From: Microvelia longipes
Taxonomy: Eukaryota; Arthropoda; Insecta; Hemiptera; Veliidae
Reading direction: 5' to 3'
Length of the DNA: 64,000 nt
NCBI GenBank assembly: GCA_018340805.1
Contig: JACMZG010001870.1
Coordinates: forward strand, 20,608,500-20,672,499
Part shown: piece after piece, positions 25,665 to 37,870 of the stretch
How the letters are laid out: each line of letters opens with the position of its first letter
How positions within the stretch are numbered: position 1 is the first letter of the stretch
Position numbers and translations under genes: made by a program
Notes under the pieces: generated by a model
What the model saw: only the letters and a program-made list of their open reading frames with translations
Database searches by the model: none
Told to the model about the DNA's origin: nothing

Positions 25665-26786
25665 TACCTATACATATAGGAAAAGTATTGTGTTTGAATG
25701 TCACCGGAATTATTTATTATCTATTTATTTATGAATTATTTATTTATGTCACCGTTTCAGATTTATTTAAGACCTCCTGATTAGTTTTTACAAAGTGGTC
25801 TGTCTGTATGGGTGTGTGTGTTTTTAAATGGATTTTTTAAAATAAATATATCTTTTTTTTATTATTACAAAAATATTCTATAAATATAAAAGAAAGACAT
25901 GCAATTATAAAATATAGGTTATAAAAATACTATCTTACATCTTTAGGAAAAATCCTGAACTGATGGACAGGAACCAGTGACTCAAACTGGTCGTATGTTT
26001 GTATTTTATTTAATAATAATGAAATTATAATTTTACATTAGAAATTGAGCACTAATGAGACACCAGTTATTTTTAATTATTTATTGCAATAATTTCTAAT
26101 GTAACATTAAATTATGGAGACTAACAGAAAAATAATGTATGAAATTATAATTTTTATTATAATTGTGTGTGTGTGTTATCATCGTAGCTTCTAGTGTATT
26201 TATACTAGAGAGTTGAAAGTTTGTACAACAATCGGTCTACCGCAGTAGCTCTGGTATTCAGAGAGTAATTTTTTTATGACGTCGTTGACCTACAATAATG
26301 AATCAGCGAAAATTTTGCAAAATTGTAACGCGGACAAATGATGCGATCGGATAAAGATTGAGCACGCAGGTATTCATGTATGATACTAACATTTTATTGC
26401 CAACATTTAATTCAATTTTTTTAAATTACTTGTGTACTTTTTTTAAAAAATTGTAAAAAATCGAAAAATAATCTAATTAAGTTTAAATTTAGTACAAGTG
26501 TATACTTTAATGTAATAAATACGTACATAAGTTTCGTTTAATTACGACAAGAATAACTATGGTTTTTGTTAAATCGTTAAGCAACATTGAGCGTGGTTAG
26601 TGCTGTATAGGTGACCGATGAGAATAAAATGGATATATTTACTACCTGAGGACAAAGACGTGTTACAGTATTAATTTGGCGAATTTTATAATCTGATAAC
26701 GAGCGAAGCGAGTCCGAAGTAGGGAAGATGAGCGTAGTGAATTCGATGTTATGGGGAAATGTTTCGAGGTACCCCGTACCTGATTT
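25665..26786 (+). mobile_element. F5S repeat, long copy split by an insertion
   Basis: The head (TACCTATACATATAGGAAAA) runs to the TG tract at about 25830. The family resumes at about 26165 with GTGTTATCATCGTAGCTTCT and continues to the 5S-like segment (26571-26634). The tail is of the long kind, with GTTACAGTATTAATTTGGCGAA before GAGCGAAGCGAGTCCGAAG, then GAGGTACCCCGTACC and a TTTT run. The CRE-like word is ATGACGTCGTT. About 330 bp of foreign DNA lies in the TG tract. Confidence 0.85.
25835..26165. other. Insertion inside the F5S copy, with an inverted repeat
   Basis: Sequence foreign to the family sits between two TG-repeat edges. It carries TTACATTAGAAATT (about 26034) and AATTTCTAATGTAA (about 26091), a perfect 14-bp inverted repeat. 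Family unknown; insertion in a TG tract would explain the repeat edges. Confidence 0.6.
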
Positions 26787-27507
26787 TAGAAACTGACTTT
26801 ACTTAACTTCTTTATCAAAAAATTTATCAAAAGAAAAGATACAATACTTCTCTTTAAGAAAATTAAGTAAATCCACTAGCTAGTTTGACGTTAGACAAAC
26901 AAGCTTTGAATGAATATTTAAAACAATAAGAATAAATGTAACTAAAATGAATTATCTAGTACTACTTACTAAGTCATATACTAGTAATAAGTCATTACAC
27001 TCGTATATATTAGTAATAAAACACACAGTCGTATATTAGTGTATACTAGAATATACCCATTTACCCATTTTAGTATGAAAGGCAAAGAGTTTTAAAACTT
27101 AGTAGTAAATGTTATAATTATAAAATCGTAGAAACTAAGGCAAATTAAATATGTATTAGAGGAAAAAATAGAACTTCTCATTTCGAGAAAAACAATGCGG
27201 CATGAAGAAAATGAGTTAACATTCACCAGATGGCTAAACAATGTTAACCCTCACAGAAAGAAGCATTGATTGGGTTTAGATGGGCACACAACTCAGGCCA
27301 CCAATTGACTTTTCGTTTTTAAATTACCGAAACTCGACAAATTAATAAATAATGCCGAGATCGAAGGTTTTCATGTCTGTTTTAAATTAATTATTTAATT
27401 TTTAAAAAGTCAAAGAACTAATAAATAAGATAATTTCTACTATTTTAGACAATGTTTTTTTCTTTTTCTCTCATCATATGAGAAGAGAAAATGAAAATAC
27501 AATACTT
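26787..27507. other. Non-coding interval
   Basis: AT-rich; CGTATATTAGT-like words recur loosely near 26990-27050. No gene. Confidence 0.4.
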
Positions 27508-27562
27508 TCCTATATTTATACCTACCCATATTATTTATACCTACGGTATAAATGAGAAAAAC
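27508..27562 (-). mobile_element. Isolated F5S head, minus strand
   Basis: AATACTTTCCTATATTTATACC and ATTTATACCTACGGTATAAATGAG are the minus-strand first 45 bp of the family, with the TATACC stem duplicated. Nothing else of the element is present. Confidence 0.65.
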
Positions 27563-27578
27563 TAAAACATTAAGTGCC

Positions 27579-27605
27579 AAAATGGCGCAATGAAAGCGCC
27601 ATTTT
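27579..27605. other. Perfect 10-bp hairpin
   Basis: AAAATGGCGC, loop AATGAAA, GCGCCATTTT. It starts 17 bp after the isolated F5S head. It is followed by T-rich sequence, but nothing marks it as a terminator in this setting. Confidence 0.85.
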
Positions 27606-27713
27606 TTATTAAAACAATAAAATAAAAAATATTAACAGAGTAACTTACAAATTTTAGAATCCATACGTTAGTAACAAAATTACCTGAAACAAAGAAGAAA
27701 GAAACAGTCTATT

Positions 27714-28030
27714 AAAAATATACAGATGCTATCCATACCTATGCATTGCTGGAATCACACGTATGTGGCTGCCCATATACTAAAAATATACGGGTGCTAA
27801 ATATACAAAAAATATACGGATGCTATCCATACCTATGCATTGCTGGAATCACACGTATGTGGCTGCCCATATACTAAAAATATGCGGGTGCTAAATATAC
27901 AAAAAATATACGGATGCTGTCCATATACTAAGCATTGATGAAATTATACAGATGGGGCTGCCTATATACTAACAATATACTGGGCTGTCCACGTATTAAA
28001 AATATACGAATGCTGTCCATATACTATCTA
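27714..28030 (+). repeat. Tandem repeat, 94-bp unit, about 3 copies
   Basis: CCATACCTATGCATTGCTGG starts at 27733 and 27827, and its variant CCATATACTAAGCATTG at 27921, so the period is exactly 94 bp. Inside each unit a shorter word (ATACTAAAAATATACGGGTG) is itself repeated, giving a nested structure. The last unit decays after 27960. Confidence 0.9.
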
Positions 28031-29185
28031 TAAAAATCTAATAAATATAAATCTTTAGTTCTATTTATTTCCATGTAGATACCAAGTTTCAATAATAAAG
28101 TTTACACCATATATATTTGAAACTATTTTTACGAGAGTATTATTATTTGTTGAAGATGAAACAAATAAATATAATATACAATGTAAGATAGAATAAATAA
28201 ATCTTAAACTACACCCTACTCTTGACAAAAATTATGGAAGGAAAAACACATTTGTATTATTTCAAACAAATGTATAACGTCTTGTAAAAAAACATAAGTA
28301 TAATAATTTGTCAGAATTGTCTAGCCAAGATTTCATTCTTAATTCACTACTTCTTTCATATTAAAAACATTTCAAGTAAAAAAGAAAGACAATAATAAAA
28401 AGAGAAACGAGAATAAACAAAAGCGTTTTCATTAATCCAGCACTGGTTTCACTCTGCTAATTCTCAACCTAAGAATGGAATAAAATGGGGAAAAAGTAGA
28501 AGGTTTAGAAGGAGCCTATGATAAAATATTTTTCTTGGTTGGTTGTTGGTCCGTGAAAATTCCGAGGAAATTGTTAGCTCCCAGGCATTTTCCTCTTATT
28601 CTTCCTTTTTAAGAAAATGAAAATATCCTCAGGTCTATTTTTCGAATATTTTTGTTCTTTTATTTGAATAAAAACTTAATTTTGTTTGAATAAAAATAAT
28701 ATAGTTTGATCAGAACATTAACGAATTAAAGATTAACACAAGTTTTCTTATTACTGCGTTTGGATGACAAAGCAGAGACGGGATTACCTCTAAAACGTTT
28801 CATTTATTTATTTTTGAAACGCTGAATCAAGTGGAACTAATTTGGAGTCTAATACGACTAAATATTAAAAATAGAACGATATTCTTTGAAATGTTTTAAC
28901 AAAGTTAAGAAAAATTATTTCATGTTCATCAGTTCGTCTAAGTTAAGAGTATTCTAGAACACTCCTTAGAAGGGGGGGCCAAAAAGAGGGATACAAAGTA
29001 TCGGGTAGTCAGACATGTTTCAATAGGTATCGTTTCAACTTGACTAGGGTTACATTTCGGTCAGACTGGTATCTATTGTACTTGCTTAGGCTAAGTGTTC
29101 AACAGCCGCATACTATGATGTACATCTAAGTATGGGTCAAACCAATGGATTGTACAAACCAAACAAAAAAAAGAGAGAGGTATCA
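28031..29185. other. Non-coding interval
   Basis: Nothing recognised; no open frame of note. Confidence 0.45.
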
Positions 29186-29325
29186 AACTTAGAACTCCTG
29201 TTAAATCAGACACTTACAGGAAAAAGTTTTAAATTTAGAGTTACTTTTTAATCAGACACTTAAGGTAAAAAGTTTTTAACTTAGAACTTCTTTTAAATCA
29301 GGGACTAAGAATAAAAGGTTTTCAC
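29186..29325 (+). repeat. Tandem repeat, 46-bp unit, 3 copies
   Basis: Units begin AACTTAGAACTCCTG (29186), AATTTAGAGTTACTT (29232) and AACTTAGAACTTCTT (29278), each followed by AAATCAGACACTTA-like sequence. The period is constant with about 20% divergence by eye. Confidence 0.85.
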
Positions 29326-30146
29326 CTTCAGAAGGGAGAAAAAGTGTAATTTATGTTGGAAGGCAAATTGTTGTAATATTACCATGGTTACGAATTATTA
29401 CAACGGTTTGTATTTTAACGTTATCCTGTATGAGTTATTGTAATTTTGGACTGGTTATTTGATTATTTATAAGCGAAGGTGGTCAGGTTACTTTTTCGAT
29501 GTTTCAAAATTAAACATATAGGGCCCCTCTATTAATAATATTTCTATGCATAGAAGGGATATGTTAAAAATATCAGTGTACTCTTTAACCTAAAAGTACA
29601 ACTTAAGTTGGCATAACTGTTTGTTAAACTGAATGACTATGCGAGATAAACCCTGCATTTGTTTCACTATTATGTGATTCTTTAAATATTTTTATTCATT
29701 TGCTGTTGAGTAAATAACAAATTTGTGATTTGATAAGTTAAAAGGGGCCCCTAGGCTCATTCAAAATCTAAAAAATGGCCCTGAAATCATTTTTTGCCTA
29801 TTAGCGCTGTTTCTAATGGTTTTATAAAAAAATATAAACGAGTCTTTTTAAGTTCATTAAATTTATGACAAATCAATGTTTTGAAAACAAGAGATATAAC
29901 TGTTCAAATATTACCGAAAATACATCAAAAATCTTTAATTTACACCCCAAAACGCACAGAACCCTTAAAATTGTATGATTTCATACGTCATCATGTTTAG
30001 GATAGAGGCAGATTTAAAATACAAACATATACACCCATAGATAATTGAAAGTTGTTCTAGAGAAAAAAGTAGCACAGCTGTCACTTATTTATGATGATAA
30101 ATTGTTTGAAATATAATGCAATCAATCGGTAATAACTTAAATTTCA
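29326..30146. other. Non-coding interval
   Basis: Nothing recognised. Confidence 0.45.
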
Positions 30147-30280
<134 letters not shown>

Positions 30281-30344
30281 GTGTTTTTCATTTCATTTTT
30301 ATGATCCTTAATTTCGTGACCGTGGCTCGAAGGTCATGACTCGA

Positions 30345-30435
30345 AGATAGGAACCCTCCCTATAACCTCCTCGGTTAAACCTCAGGACCCAAGAATAAAC
30401 TGGGGCGTTATGAATCTGTTTCCTCCCTTGGTACG
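30345..30435 (-). repeat. R2 repeat, minus copy
   Basis: The minus strand gives GGGAGGAAACAGATTCATAA, CGCCCCAGTTTATTCTTGGG and TCCTGAGG, as at 20218. It begins about 65 bp after the (TA)n array. The intervening CGTGACCGTGGCTCGAAGGTC may belong to the same element. Confidence 0.65.
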
Positions 30436-31228
30436 TAAACAACTTTTTAATTTCAACCATAATTTTATAAAATCAAAATCTGGCAAGTAATTCCGTAATA
30501 TAATAATACATAAAAACCACAGGACATAACGCTTTTGAATAAAAAGATATGTTTTAATTTTGGTGACATCAGGTTCAAGCTTACTTCAGTTATCTCTAAC
30601 TCAACCTCTCCTTGCATTAGAAACAATGTAACAGGTGTGTTTTACTAGAATCTTTTACTAGAGCCTTTCTTTTTGACATTATTACCTTGCTTCGTGTATG
30701 CAAAGAATATAAACATAAAATAAAGTAGTAAAATGCTTTAAACACTACAGCCCATTAAATATTTCAAGTCTTTTATAGAGTTCATGCGTAGATAAAGTTT
30801 TTAAAAGAGTTATTTATATCAGCACGTTACGTACATATAGGCGTGCTCTTGATTCATACCCAGCGAAAGCACTACATTAAAACCATTCTTTACGCATTAA
30901 AATAAGATTATCTTATTAAAATAAGATCCTCATATCATCAATTTAAACAAATTGAAACCTTAAAAATTGCCTATAATCGACATGACAGAATTAAGCATAT
31001 CAACACATATAATCAAGAGAGACTGCAACATATCAACATGAAATAAAATATAAAGCAACAAAATAAGTAAGTCATATTTCATATTGACCCTGCGAAGCTC
31101 TCCATGACCATTCTTGAATCACTTATTACAATCTGACTAGGATAGGCTTACCATAATCTCACTATAAGAGGACTACACTACGCTACGTTGGATGATGATA
31201 TACATTTTCCCAATAAATAAATAAATAA
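30436..31228. other. Non-coding interval
   Basis: Nothing beyond an AATAAGATTATCTTATT palindrome near 30900. Confidence 0.45.
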
Positions 31229-31312
<84 letters not shown>

Positions 31313-31319
31313 CATGTAC

Positions 31320-31370
<51 letters not shown>
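31229..31370. repeat. (TA)n microsatellite with an ACATACATGTACATA centre
   Basis: Two TA runs flank a short palindromic ACATACATGTACATA segment near 31308-31322. Confidence 0.95.
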
Positions 31371-31373
<3 letters not shown>

Positions 31374-32054
31374 CATATTAACTTTTTAAATAAGAATATT
31401 TTTGTAATCAGGAAGTCAAATCAAAATTAAAAAAGCTGAAGACGAGGCGAGTGTAAATACAAGCCTAGATAAACCCAAATAGTATGACCCTCAAATCATA
31501 TTAGTAATACATAACTAGTATACAAACTAATTTTTATCGTATTTGTGTCAAATTTGGTAGACGAATTTTTCTAATGTCGAATTCTTTTAAAATATTCATC
31601 CCCACAGTACTAAAATCTAGAAATACTAGGATGCTTTGAAATAGGGTCAATATATTTAATGTTGCAGTACCTAGTCTAGTCATAAAATTATTGATGATAT
31701 GTTTTATAATAAAATTGGTTTACACGAGGGAAGGACCAAAATCGATTCGAGCCATAAAACAGGCTTTAGATTGTTTCTACATCAAAAACTTAGATCTGTT
31801 CAAGCTTTGGAATTTTTTAAAAGAAAATTCACAATTGGAAAGAAATAGCGGGAACTCCTTTGACAATTTGCAGTCAAGAACTGTGATTCGATACCCAAAG
31901 AAGGATTGGACAAAAATAAAAACTCGATTAAGTTTTACATAATTCCTTCTCTCATACAATTATCAAGTCTCCTCTCCTAAATCCCGGGGTTTCAATATCA
32001 TGCGTAGTATATAGACACTGATAGCTTCTCTAAAAAGGTATTTTTTTGTATTTA
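31371..32054. other. Non-coding interval
   Basis: Contains overlapping open frames on both strands (31691-31942 + and 31777-31959 -). Neither shows a recognisable domain, so they are treated as chance. Confidence 0.4.
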
Positions 32055-32765
32055 CCTATCCTCATTTATACCATAGATATATCAGAAGAGTATTGTGTTC
32101 CGAAAATCCAAATGCAGGATTTCACCTGAAATATATGTTTTAGCGATTTTTAGACCAAAAAACGCCTAAAACGCCTAAACGCCTCCTATTCGGTTTTATT
32201 CTTAAATTTACCATAACAGTAGCCCAGCTATGGCTCTTTATTATTTCCAAACATACACCGCTTTCGCATAACATGTTGTTCTTTTTTCTTTTTTTTCTTT
32301 TTTGCAATTTTCAAAAATAGTTATGATTACTTTTTTCCAATGATTGTAATCGTCTTTTCTTTTTTGTTGCAATCATAAGTTTATTAGTAATATTCTCCTA
32401 ATAGGTTTGTGTGTGTGTGTGGGTCCGTTATCGTTGTGGCTTCTAGCGTTAGTATGCAATAGTGTTGAAACTTGAAACAAAAATCAATCTTTAGGTCTAA
32501 TTACGCTATCCGGAAAATATTTTTATGACGTCATTAACCTGCAAGGTTAATGACGAAAGTTGAGGTCAAGGTCCGAAAGTTCATATTTTTCCATTGATAG
32601 CCATTTATATTACCAACATATGCGTAATATTTCATCTCATTATCAGCATTGATAATGAGATGATAATGATTGGTATTAAGTTATTATTTATCCAATGACT
32701 TGTATGTTTTTAATATCCAATGTGCTAAGAAAAAGTTCTGAGGTACCCCGTACTTGTTTTTAATT
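32055..32765 (+). mobile_element. F5S repeat, rearranged copy without the 5S part
   Basis: Head (TTTATACCATAGATATATCAG) at 32065, TG tract and TTATCGTTGTGGCTTCTAGC at about 32406-32445, CRE-like TGACGTCA at 32526, CATCTCATTATCAGCATT at 32633, then a jump to GTTCTGAGGTACCCCGTAC with a T run. The 5S piece and GCGAAGC tail are deleted. Foreign sequence lies at about 32150-32400. Two perfect palindromes were created inside the family sequence (separate entry). Confidence 0.8.
32529..32662. repeat. Two self-copied palindromes inside one F5S copy
   Basis: CGTCATTAACCT-GCA-AGGTTAATGACG (32529-32555) and CATCTCATTATCA-GCAT-TGATAATGAGATG (32633-32662) are perfect inverted repeats of 12 and 13 bp. In every other F5S copy only the left half exists, so the right halves are newly made reverse copies. 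Confidence 0.85.

Positions 32766-32771
<6 letters not shown>

Positions 32772-32838
<67 letters not shown>
32772..32838. repeat. (TA)n microsatellite
   Basis: A pure TA run beginning 7 bp after the end of the F5S copy. Confidence 0.95.
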
Positions 32839-32841
<3 letters not shown>

Positions 32842-33689
32842 ATTAAAGGATATTCGTGTAAATAAAAAAACACTTTTACTATGGCTAAAATCTAATAATA
32901 AATATTTAATTATATTTTAAATTTTTGTTACTTCTATTATCGTATAGTTAGACAAGGTAAAGTTCACAAGGGCCAAAAGACAACTAAAATTTTAATACCA
33001 ACATTTTTTTAAAAAAAATATCATATTCTCTGAAAAATTTGAAAAAATGTTACTTTTGGCTAACTTTCATTTAACTAAACAAACCTGTGAAATTCCTTTA
33101 CGATAATATGAAATTTAGTCGAGTAGTAGTGGCTTTTATGGAATGTAACGTATAAGGAAAGCCTAAGGTTCAATTCAGACCTGTAAAATTTCTCACATAG
33201 CACATCTTTACGCTTAATAATTTCATCATCATAACTTTAAAATATCTTAAAACCTAAAGTTTCTAGAGCTTTTGTAAAAATTGGTCCGACATGTGGTTTT
33301 AAGACATATTTTACCTAATCAATAAAGGTATTCATTCAATTATATTCATTATTTGAATGAATGTTTTCATTCAATATGATAATATAAGTTTAAAAATGAA
33401 ATTATACTGCATAAAAATTGTTTTACTCATATAAACCAGCGATAAAGGATAGAAAGATTAAAATAAGTAGGAAAATGGATAAAAAAAAGCACTCGGGTAT
33501 TGATAAGAGTTGTAAAGAATTAAAATAAAACATTTGGTGACTTATACACGGGCGGAGCACGTAATATCACTTTTAATTCCATCTATGCCATTGCAAGATA
33601 CATAGCAAATCTTAAGACAACCAAGTTCAAGCCTATATCGCAAGTAATAGAAATATTCACCTGAATTGTGCGTTTTAGGACTTATTTTA
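32839..33689. other. Non-coding interval
   Basis: Nothing recognised. Confidence 0.45.
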
Positions 33690-33906
33690 ATTAACATCAA
33701 GCAATGATAAAAGTTTAAAAGTTAAGCAGAATCGAGCGAAGTCAATGCCTAGATAAATTATCTATCTTAAGTCTATAGCTATCTATCTATATATATCTAT
33801 CACCTTCAGTTATAGATAGATTCCATATTTTAAGAGCGAGCAAAGCGAGTCCGAAGTAGGATGAGTGTGAAATAGAAAGGAAAAATTCCAAGGTACCCCG
33901 AACCAT
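33690..33906 (+). mobile_element. F5S 3' part, decayed
   Basis: AAAAGTTAAGCAGAATCGAGCG and GTCAATGCCTAGATAAAT are the 5S-like half (33714-33757). GAGCGAGCAAAGCGAGTCCG, AGTAGGATGAG and AAGGTACCCCGAACC with T7 are the tail. A CTATCTATCTATATA microsatellite has grown at about 33762-33800, where the tail's CTATCTGAGG normally lies. Confidence 0.75.
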
Positions 33907-34609
33907 TTTTTTATTTAATAATTTGAAGTAATACTATACTAGGGATTTAACAAGTATGAATTATTATACAAGTATTATAACAAAAGTAAATATAAAAACA
34001 AATAAAAAATCCACCATTATAAAGATTACCGTTAAAATTTGATAGACCCTAATAAAATCTTATTATAATAATTCCTAATAACCCTTTAGTAATTAAAATA
34101 ACCAATAAAAAGGGCGAAAATAAAAATTCTAGGGGAATTAAAAATTAAGTAAAGCGCACAACATAGATGTTTTTGGTGAAGCATAAATATAAAATAATGT
34201 TAAAAATTCACTCCCTGTTAATCCAAGATGGTTATAGTGGTGTCGACACTTGGGTTTTAGTACTTTTTATTCTGCGGACGATTTTTTAAACAGTAAGTCC
34301 TCTGTAAGTCAAGCTTTTTTTAGAAAAAATGAAAGAATAGAAGGATATTTTTCAGACTCATTTGAATTTTTATCAAGAGCCCAGATGTCTAGAAAAAAGC
34401 GAGGCCTTGGTATGCAAATATTATCTTAAGAAGTCTCTATAGCGGTTGGAAATGGTTGCGAAAGAGGCCTCTTTGTCAAGAGAATTTTACCAACCTTGGC
34501 TGAATCATTTAGATAAACAGTGACTATAAAAAGATAAACCCCCTTTTTCTAAAAATGTCTTTAAATAGTAAGCATAATTTTCAGTAAATATATTTTAATT
34601 TAAAAAATT
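33907..34609. other. Non-coding interval
   Basis: Nothing recognised. Confidence 0.45.
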
Positions 34610-35055
34610 TTGGCGGGGTGGTCTGCATACTGGGCGAATTTTCTTTGGATTGTATGTTATCGTGCTAAACAATCCATTTCTTGCTTAAGGTTCCGGTTTA
34701 TGCTTTATAACTTAACCAGTTACTCAAATATGAAGCACTACTCACAACTATTTTAATCTGTTTGTTTTAAAGGAAATATGCATTATTATCCATGGTTACA
34801 CAAAACTATGCCTCTAACATTGGCAGTGCGCACTATTATATGCACAACTTTAAAGCTTAGTCAGTGCTTATCTTTAGAGATTTTTGCGCATTTCCTTCGA
34901 AAAATACAAAAAAGTGAGACACAAGTAGTGCTTGATAATTTAATAACTGCTCACGTAATTAGGCATAAACCGGAATATTAAGCATGAAATGGCTTGTTAC
35001 CCACAGAAACACGCATTCCAAATGAAATTCGCACGCCATGTGGACCACCGCGCCA
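34610..35055. mobile_element. MITE-M, complete copy (about 446 bp)
   Basis: Left end TGGCGGGGTGGTCTGCATAC, right end GTGGACCACCGCGCCA. Inner inverted segments include GGGCGAATTTTCTTTGGATTG against CATTCCAAATGAAATTCGCAC, and the AACAATCCATTTCTTGCTTA region against its complement near 34980. No coding potential. A non-autonomous DNA transposon of unknown superfamily; the target duplication is unclear. Confidence 0.75.
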
Positions 35056-35171
35056 GGATTATTCTGTAGTTGTACAAAAGAAAAAAGTGTCAAAGATGTC
35101 ATGAGCGTGCGAGAAGGTCAAGGCTGTGCATTTGGGTTTACGCAGGCCGACCGGAGTAAAACACTAAGTGT

Positions 35172-35790
35172 GTATGGAGGGCCGGAGTTAAGAACAGTTT
35201 TGTATGAAGGGCCGGAGTTAAGAACAGTTTGTATGGAGGGCCAGAGTTAAGAACAGTTTGTATGAAGGGCCGGAGTTAATAACAGTTTGTATGGAGGGCC
35301 AGAGTTAAGAACAGTTTGTATGAAGGGCCGGAGTTAAGAACAGTTTGTATGGAGGGCCAGAGTTAAGAACAGTTTGTATGAAGGGCCGGAGTTAATAACA
35401 GTTTGTATGGAGGGCCAGAGTTAAGAACAGTTTGTATGGAGGGCCAGAGTTAAGAACAGTTTGTATGAAGGGCCGGAGTTAATAACAGTTTATGGAGGGC
35501 CAGAGTTAAGAACAGTTTTGTATGAAGGGCCGGAGTTAAGAACAGTTTGTATGGAGGGCCAGAGTTAAGAACAGTTTGTATGAAGGGCCGGAGTTAAAAA
35601 CAGTTTTGTATGGAGGGAGGGCCAGAGTTAAGAACAGTTTGTATGAAGGGCCGGAGTAACAGTTTGTTAAGAACAAGGGCCGGAGTTAATAACAGTTTGT
35701 ATGGAGGGCCAGAGTTAAGAACAGTTTTGTATGAAGGGCCGGAGTTAAGAACAGTTTGTATGGAGGGCCAGAGTTAAGAACAGTTTTTAT
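35172..35790 (+). repeat. Minisatellite, 29-bp unit in a 58-bp higher-order pattern, about 21 units
   Basis: Unit GTATGGAGGGCCAGAGTTAA + GAACAGTTT. Two variants, GGAGGGCCAG and GAAGGGCCGG, alternate through much of the array, giving a 58-bp higher-order repeat. Some units are shortened or carry one extra T. The 29-bp period is not a multiple of three, so no protein is encoded. Degenerate, longer units flank the array (about 35145-35171 and 35791-35840). Confidence 0.95.
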
Positions 35791-35840
35791 GGATGGCTGG
35801 CCTGCAAAAGCCGGCTGGAGTTAAAAACTGAGCGTGTACG

Positions 35841-37623
35841 GGGGCCTTAAATTAACGAAACAGGAAAGGAGGTACAGGAATTGAATATAACATAGCTTCT
35901 TAGGGGTTCAAAATAATGGAATGCAAAGTTAAAATATGTTGCTTCTCTACCTCTTAACAGGAGAAGCATTGCATTAGCAAAAGCCTTCGACATTTCAACG
36001 CCAAAAATTGGTGTGTGTACGACCGATGAGTGTACAGTGTACAGATGTACACATTTCTTGTTAACACGCTACAGCACAAACATATAATCAAATTTAAATT
36101 AAACTTAGCGTAAAAATTAAATCCTAAGAGAGGTCATAGCATTTATGCATGATAAATAAATGAATTAATGACATGACATGAATTAATCATGTCATGGCAT
36201 TTATGAGAGGTCAGGACTGATTCTGAGATTAATCGAAGACAACGTATCATAATGGCGTCAGGTCTAACTTTTTAAAGAATCACATAAATGCTGTTTGATT
36301 AAACTACATCCCTCGCAAGCACAGTTTAAAAGATATCTATGGCATGTGCAAATGACTTGTACACACTCTACACTTCAAATAGCTAATCCAATTTCACTCA
36401 AACCTAGCACAAAATCAAGTTCTACAAGGAAAGAAATAGTTAAATTTTGGGATAACCTAACCAGGCGCATCGAAATGAAGCAACTTTCAACTTTTAAACG
36501 AATCATAAATATTTGTTTTATACAATTTTTTCTGATGATGTTATGATGTTTTTTGGATACAAAGAAACCTCAAACTCATATGGCTAGTACAGATATTTAT
36601 ATGAATGGATGAGCACATTTTTTGTAAGTACGCTGTAAACAATTTTTGAAATAATTTTTAACCTATTTAGGGAGGGAAACCTCTTTTCATGACTGATAAC
36701 TTGTTTTCCTGATTTATAGAAAATGGATTATTAGAGTTGACCTAAAATTTTTCAATTGAAGAATTACGAACCTCACGATTTCATAAGGGAAGGAACGCAG
36801 TCTAATAAAATTAAATAAACCATAAGAGTTGATGTTAAAGTAAAATACAACAAGCTTCCAGTTATAGTATTTAGCTTCCCTGTCTTATATTTAAACGTCC
36901 TGGTTGCTCTGCGGGCCAGTGTTTAAACTTAGTTATCGAACTGTGCAATTGAGTTCATATTGAACTTGTTTTCTGCCTGTAACAATGTAGCCCGAATTTT
37001 TAACATAAAACAACATAAGTTAGTATTAGTTAAGTAATTCAGAAAGTATATTTACCAAAAAAATATAAATCATAAACAAGAAAATCTCATAAATGAAATT
37101 TCCCAAAGGAAATTTATTTAAAATTGAGTTAAAAGTCCGTTCCCTTTTTTATTTTATTTCCTCAAAAACTAAATTGAGACACGAAACCGAATCTATTTGA
37201 GTAAAAAGTTTTATTTCTGCTACAGAAAAACCTAAAAGTGGGTTATTTGGACGATTACGACGACAAAAAAATAGAAGGAACCCTAAAAAGGAAATTTGAG
37301 CCGAGAACTTTGTCCTGAGAAATAGGAGGACCAGGAAAATACTAACGGTTGAAGAAGAAACACTAAGTAACAACAAAACTTACTGAATAGAAAAACTTTA
37401 TCGTTTTTTATGGAGAAAAACTTAACTTTCTTTACAAACTACTAAAATTCACTTAGGACAGCTGAAGAGAAGACTAATAAAACTTTAAAATACTGGTTTA
37501 AAAAAATGAAATATATAATTTGACATCTCTAGAAAGCAGGCTATTTTTATCAATAAATTATATTTATGATAATTTTTGCAGTTAATAGAAATCGCACAGT
37601 TAATAGAAATAAAGTTTTGTAAT
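35841..37623. other. Non-coding interval
   Basis: No gene. A near-duplicate (GACATGACATGAATTAATCATGTCATGGCAT) near 36169-36199 is palindromic. The open frame at 36295-36546 has no domain. Confidence 0.45.
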
Positions 37624-37870
37624 AAACTTACTTAATGTAAAAAGACGATAAAAATTTATTATCCCCACCAGGATTCGAACACAGGTCCTCTGGCTTTGAG
37701 TGGTAGTATCGACTCCAGAGTCTCTTTCAACTCGCAGGCCCAAAAAACATCAAAACCGACTCCGCACTTGAAATATGTGGTTTACTGGTCATATTTTAGG
37801 GGTTATGGTAATGGAACAGCGTTTTTCGACTTTTTGGTCACTTTGGGGGGTGATGTCGAATTTATTTACA
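37624..37870 (-). mobile_element. SINE-B, longest copy, minus strand
   Basis: On the minus strand: AAAGTGACCAAAAAGTCGAA, GCGGAGTCGGTTTTGATG, then GAGTCGATACTACCACTCAA (A-box region), GCCAGAGGACCTG, TGTTCGAATCCTGG (B box) and a TTTTTATCG tail. A and B boxes are about 40 bp apart, as in a tRNA. The 5' leader of about 140 bp before the A box is unusual for a SINE and is shared by all copies. Confidence 0.7.

Noticed and set aside
31691..31959. Overlapping open frames on both strands as a small gene
   Set aside because: No domain, no splice signals, and coding on both strands at once is more consistent with chance.
35172..35790. CRISPR-like array of 29-bp direct repeats
   Set aside because: The units are contiguous with no spacers, and the sequence context is eukaryotic.
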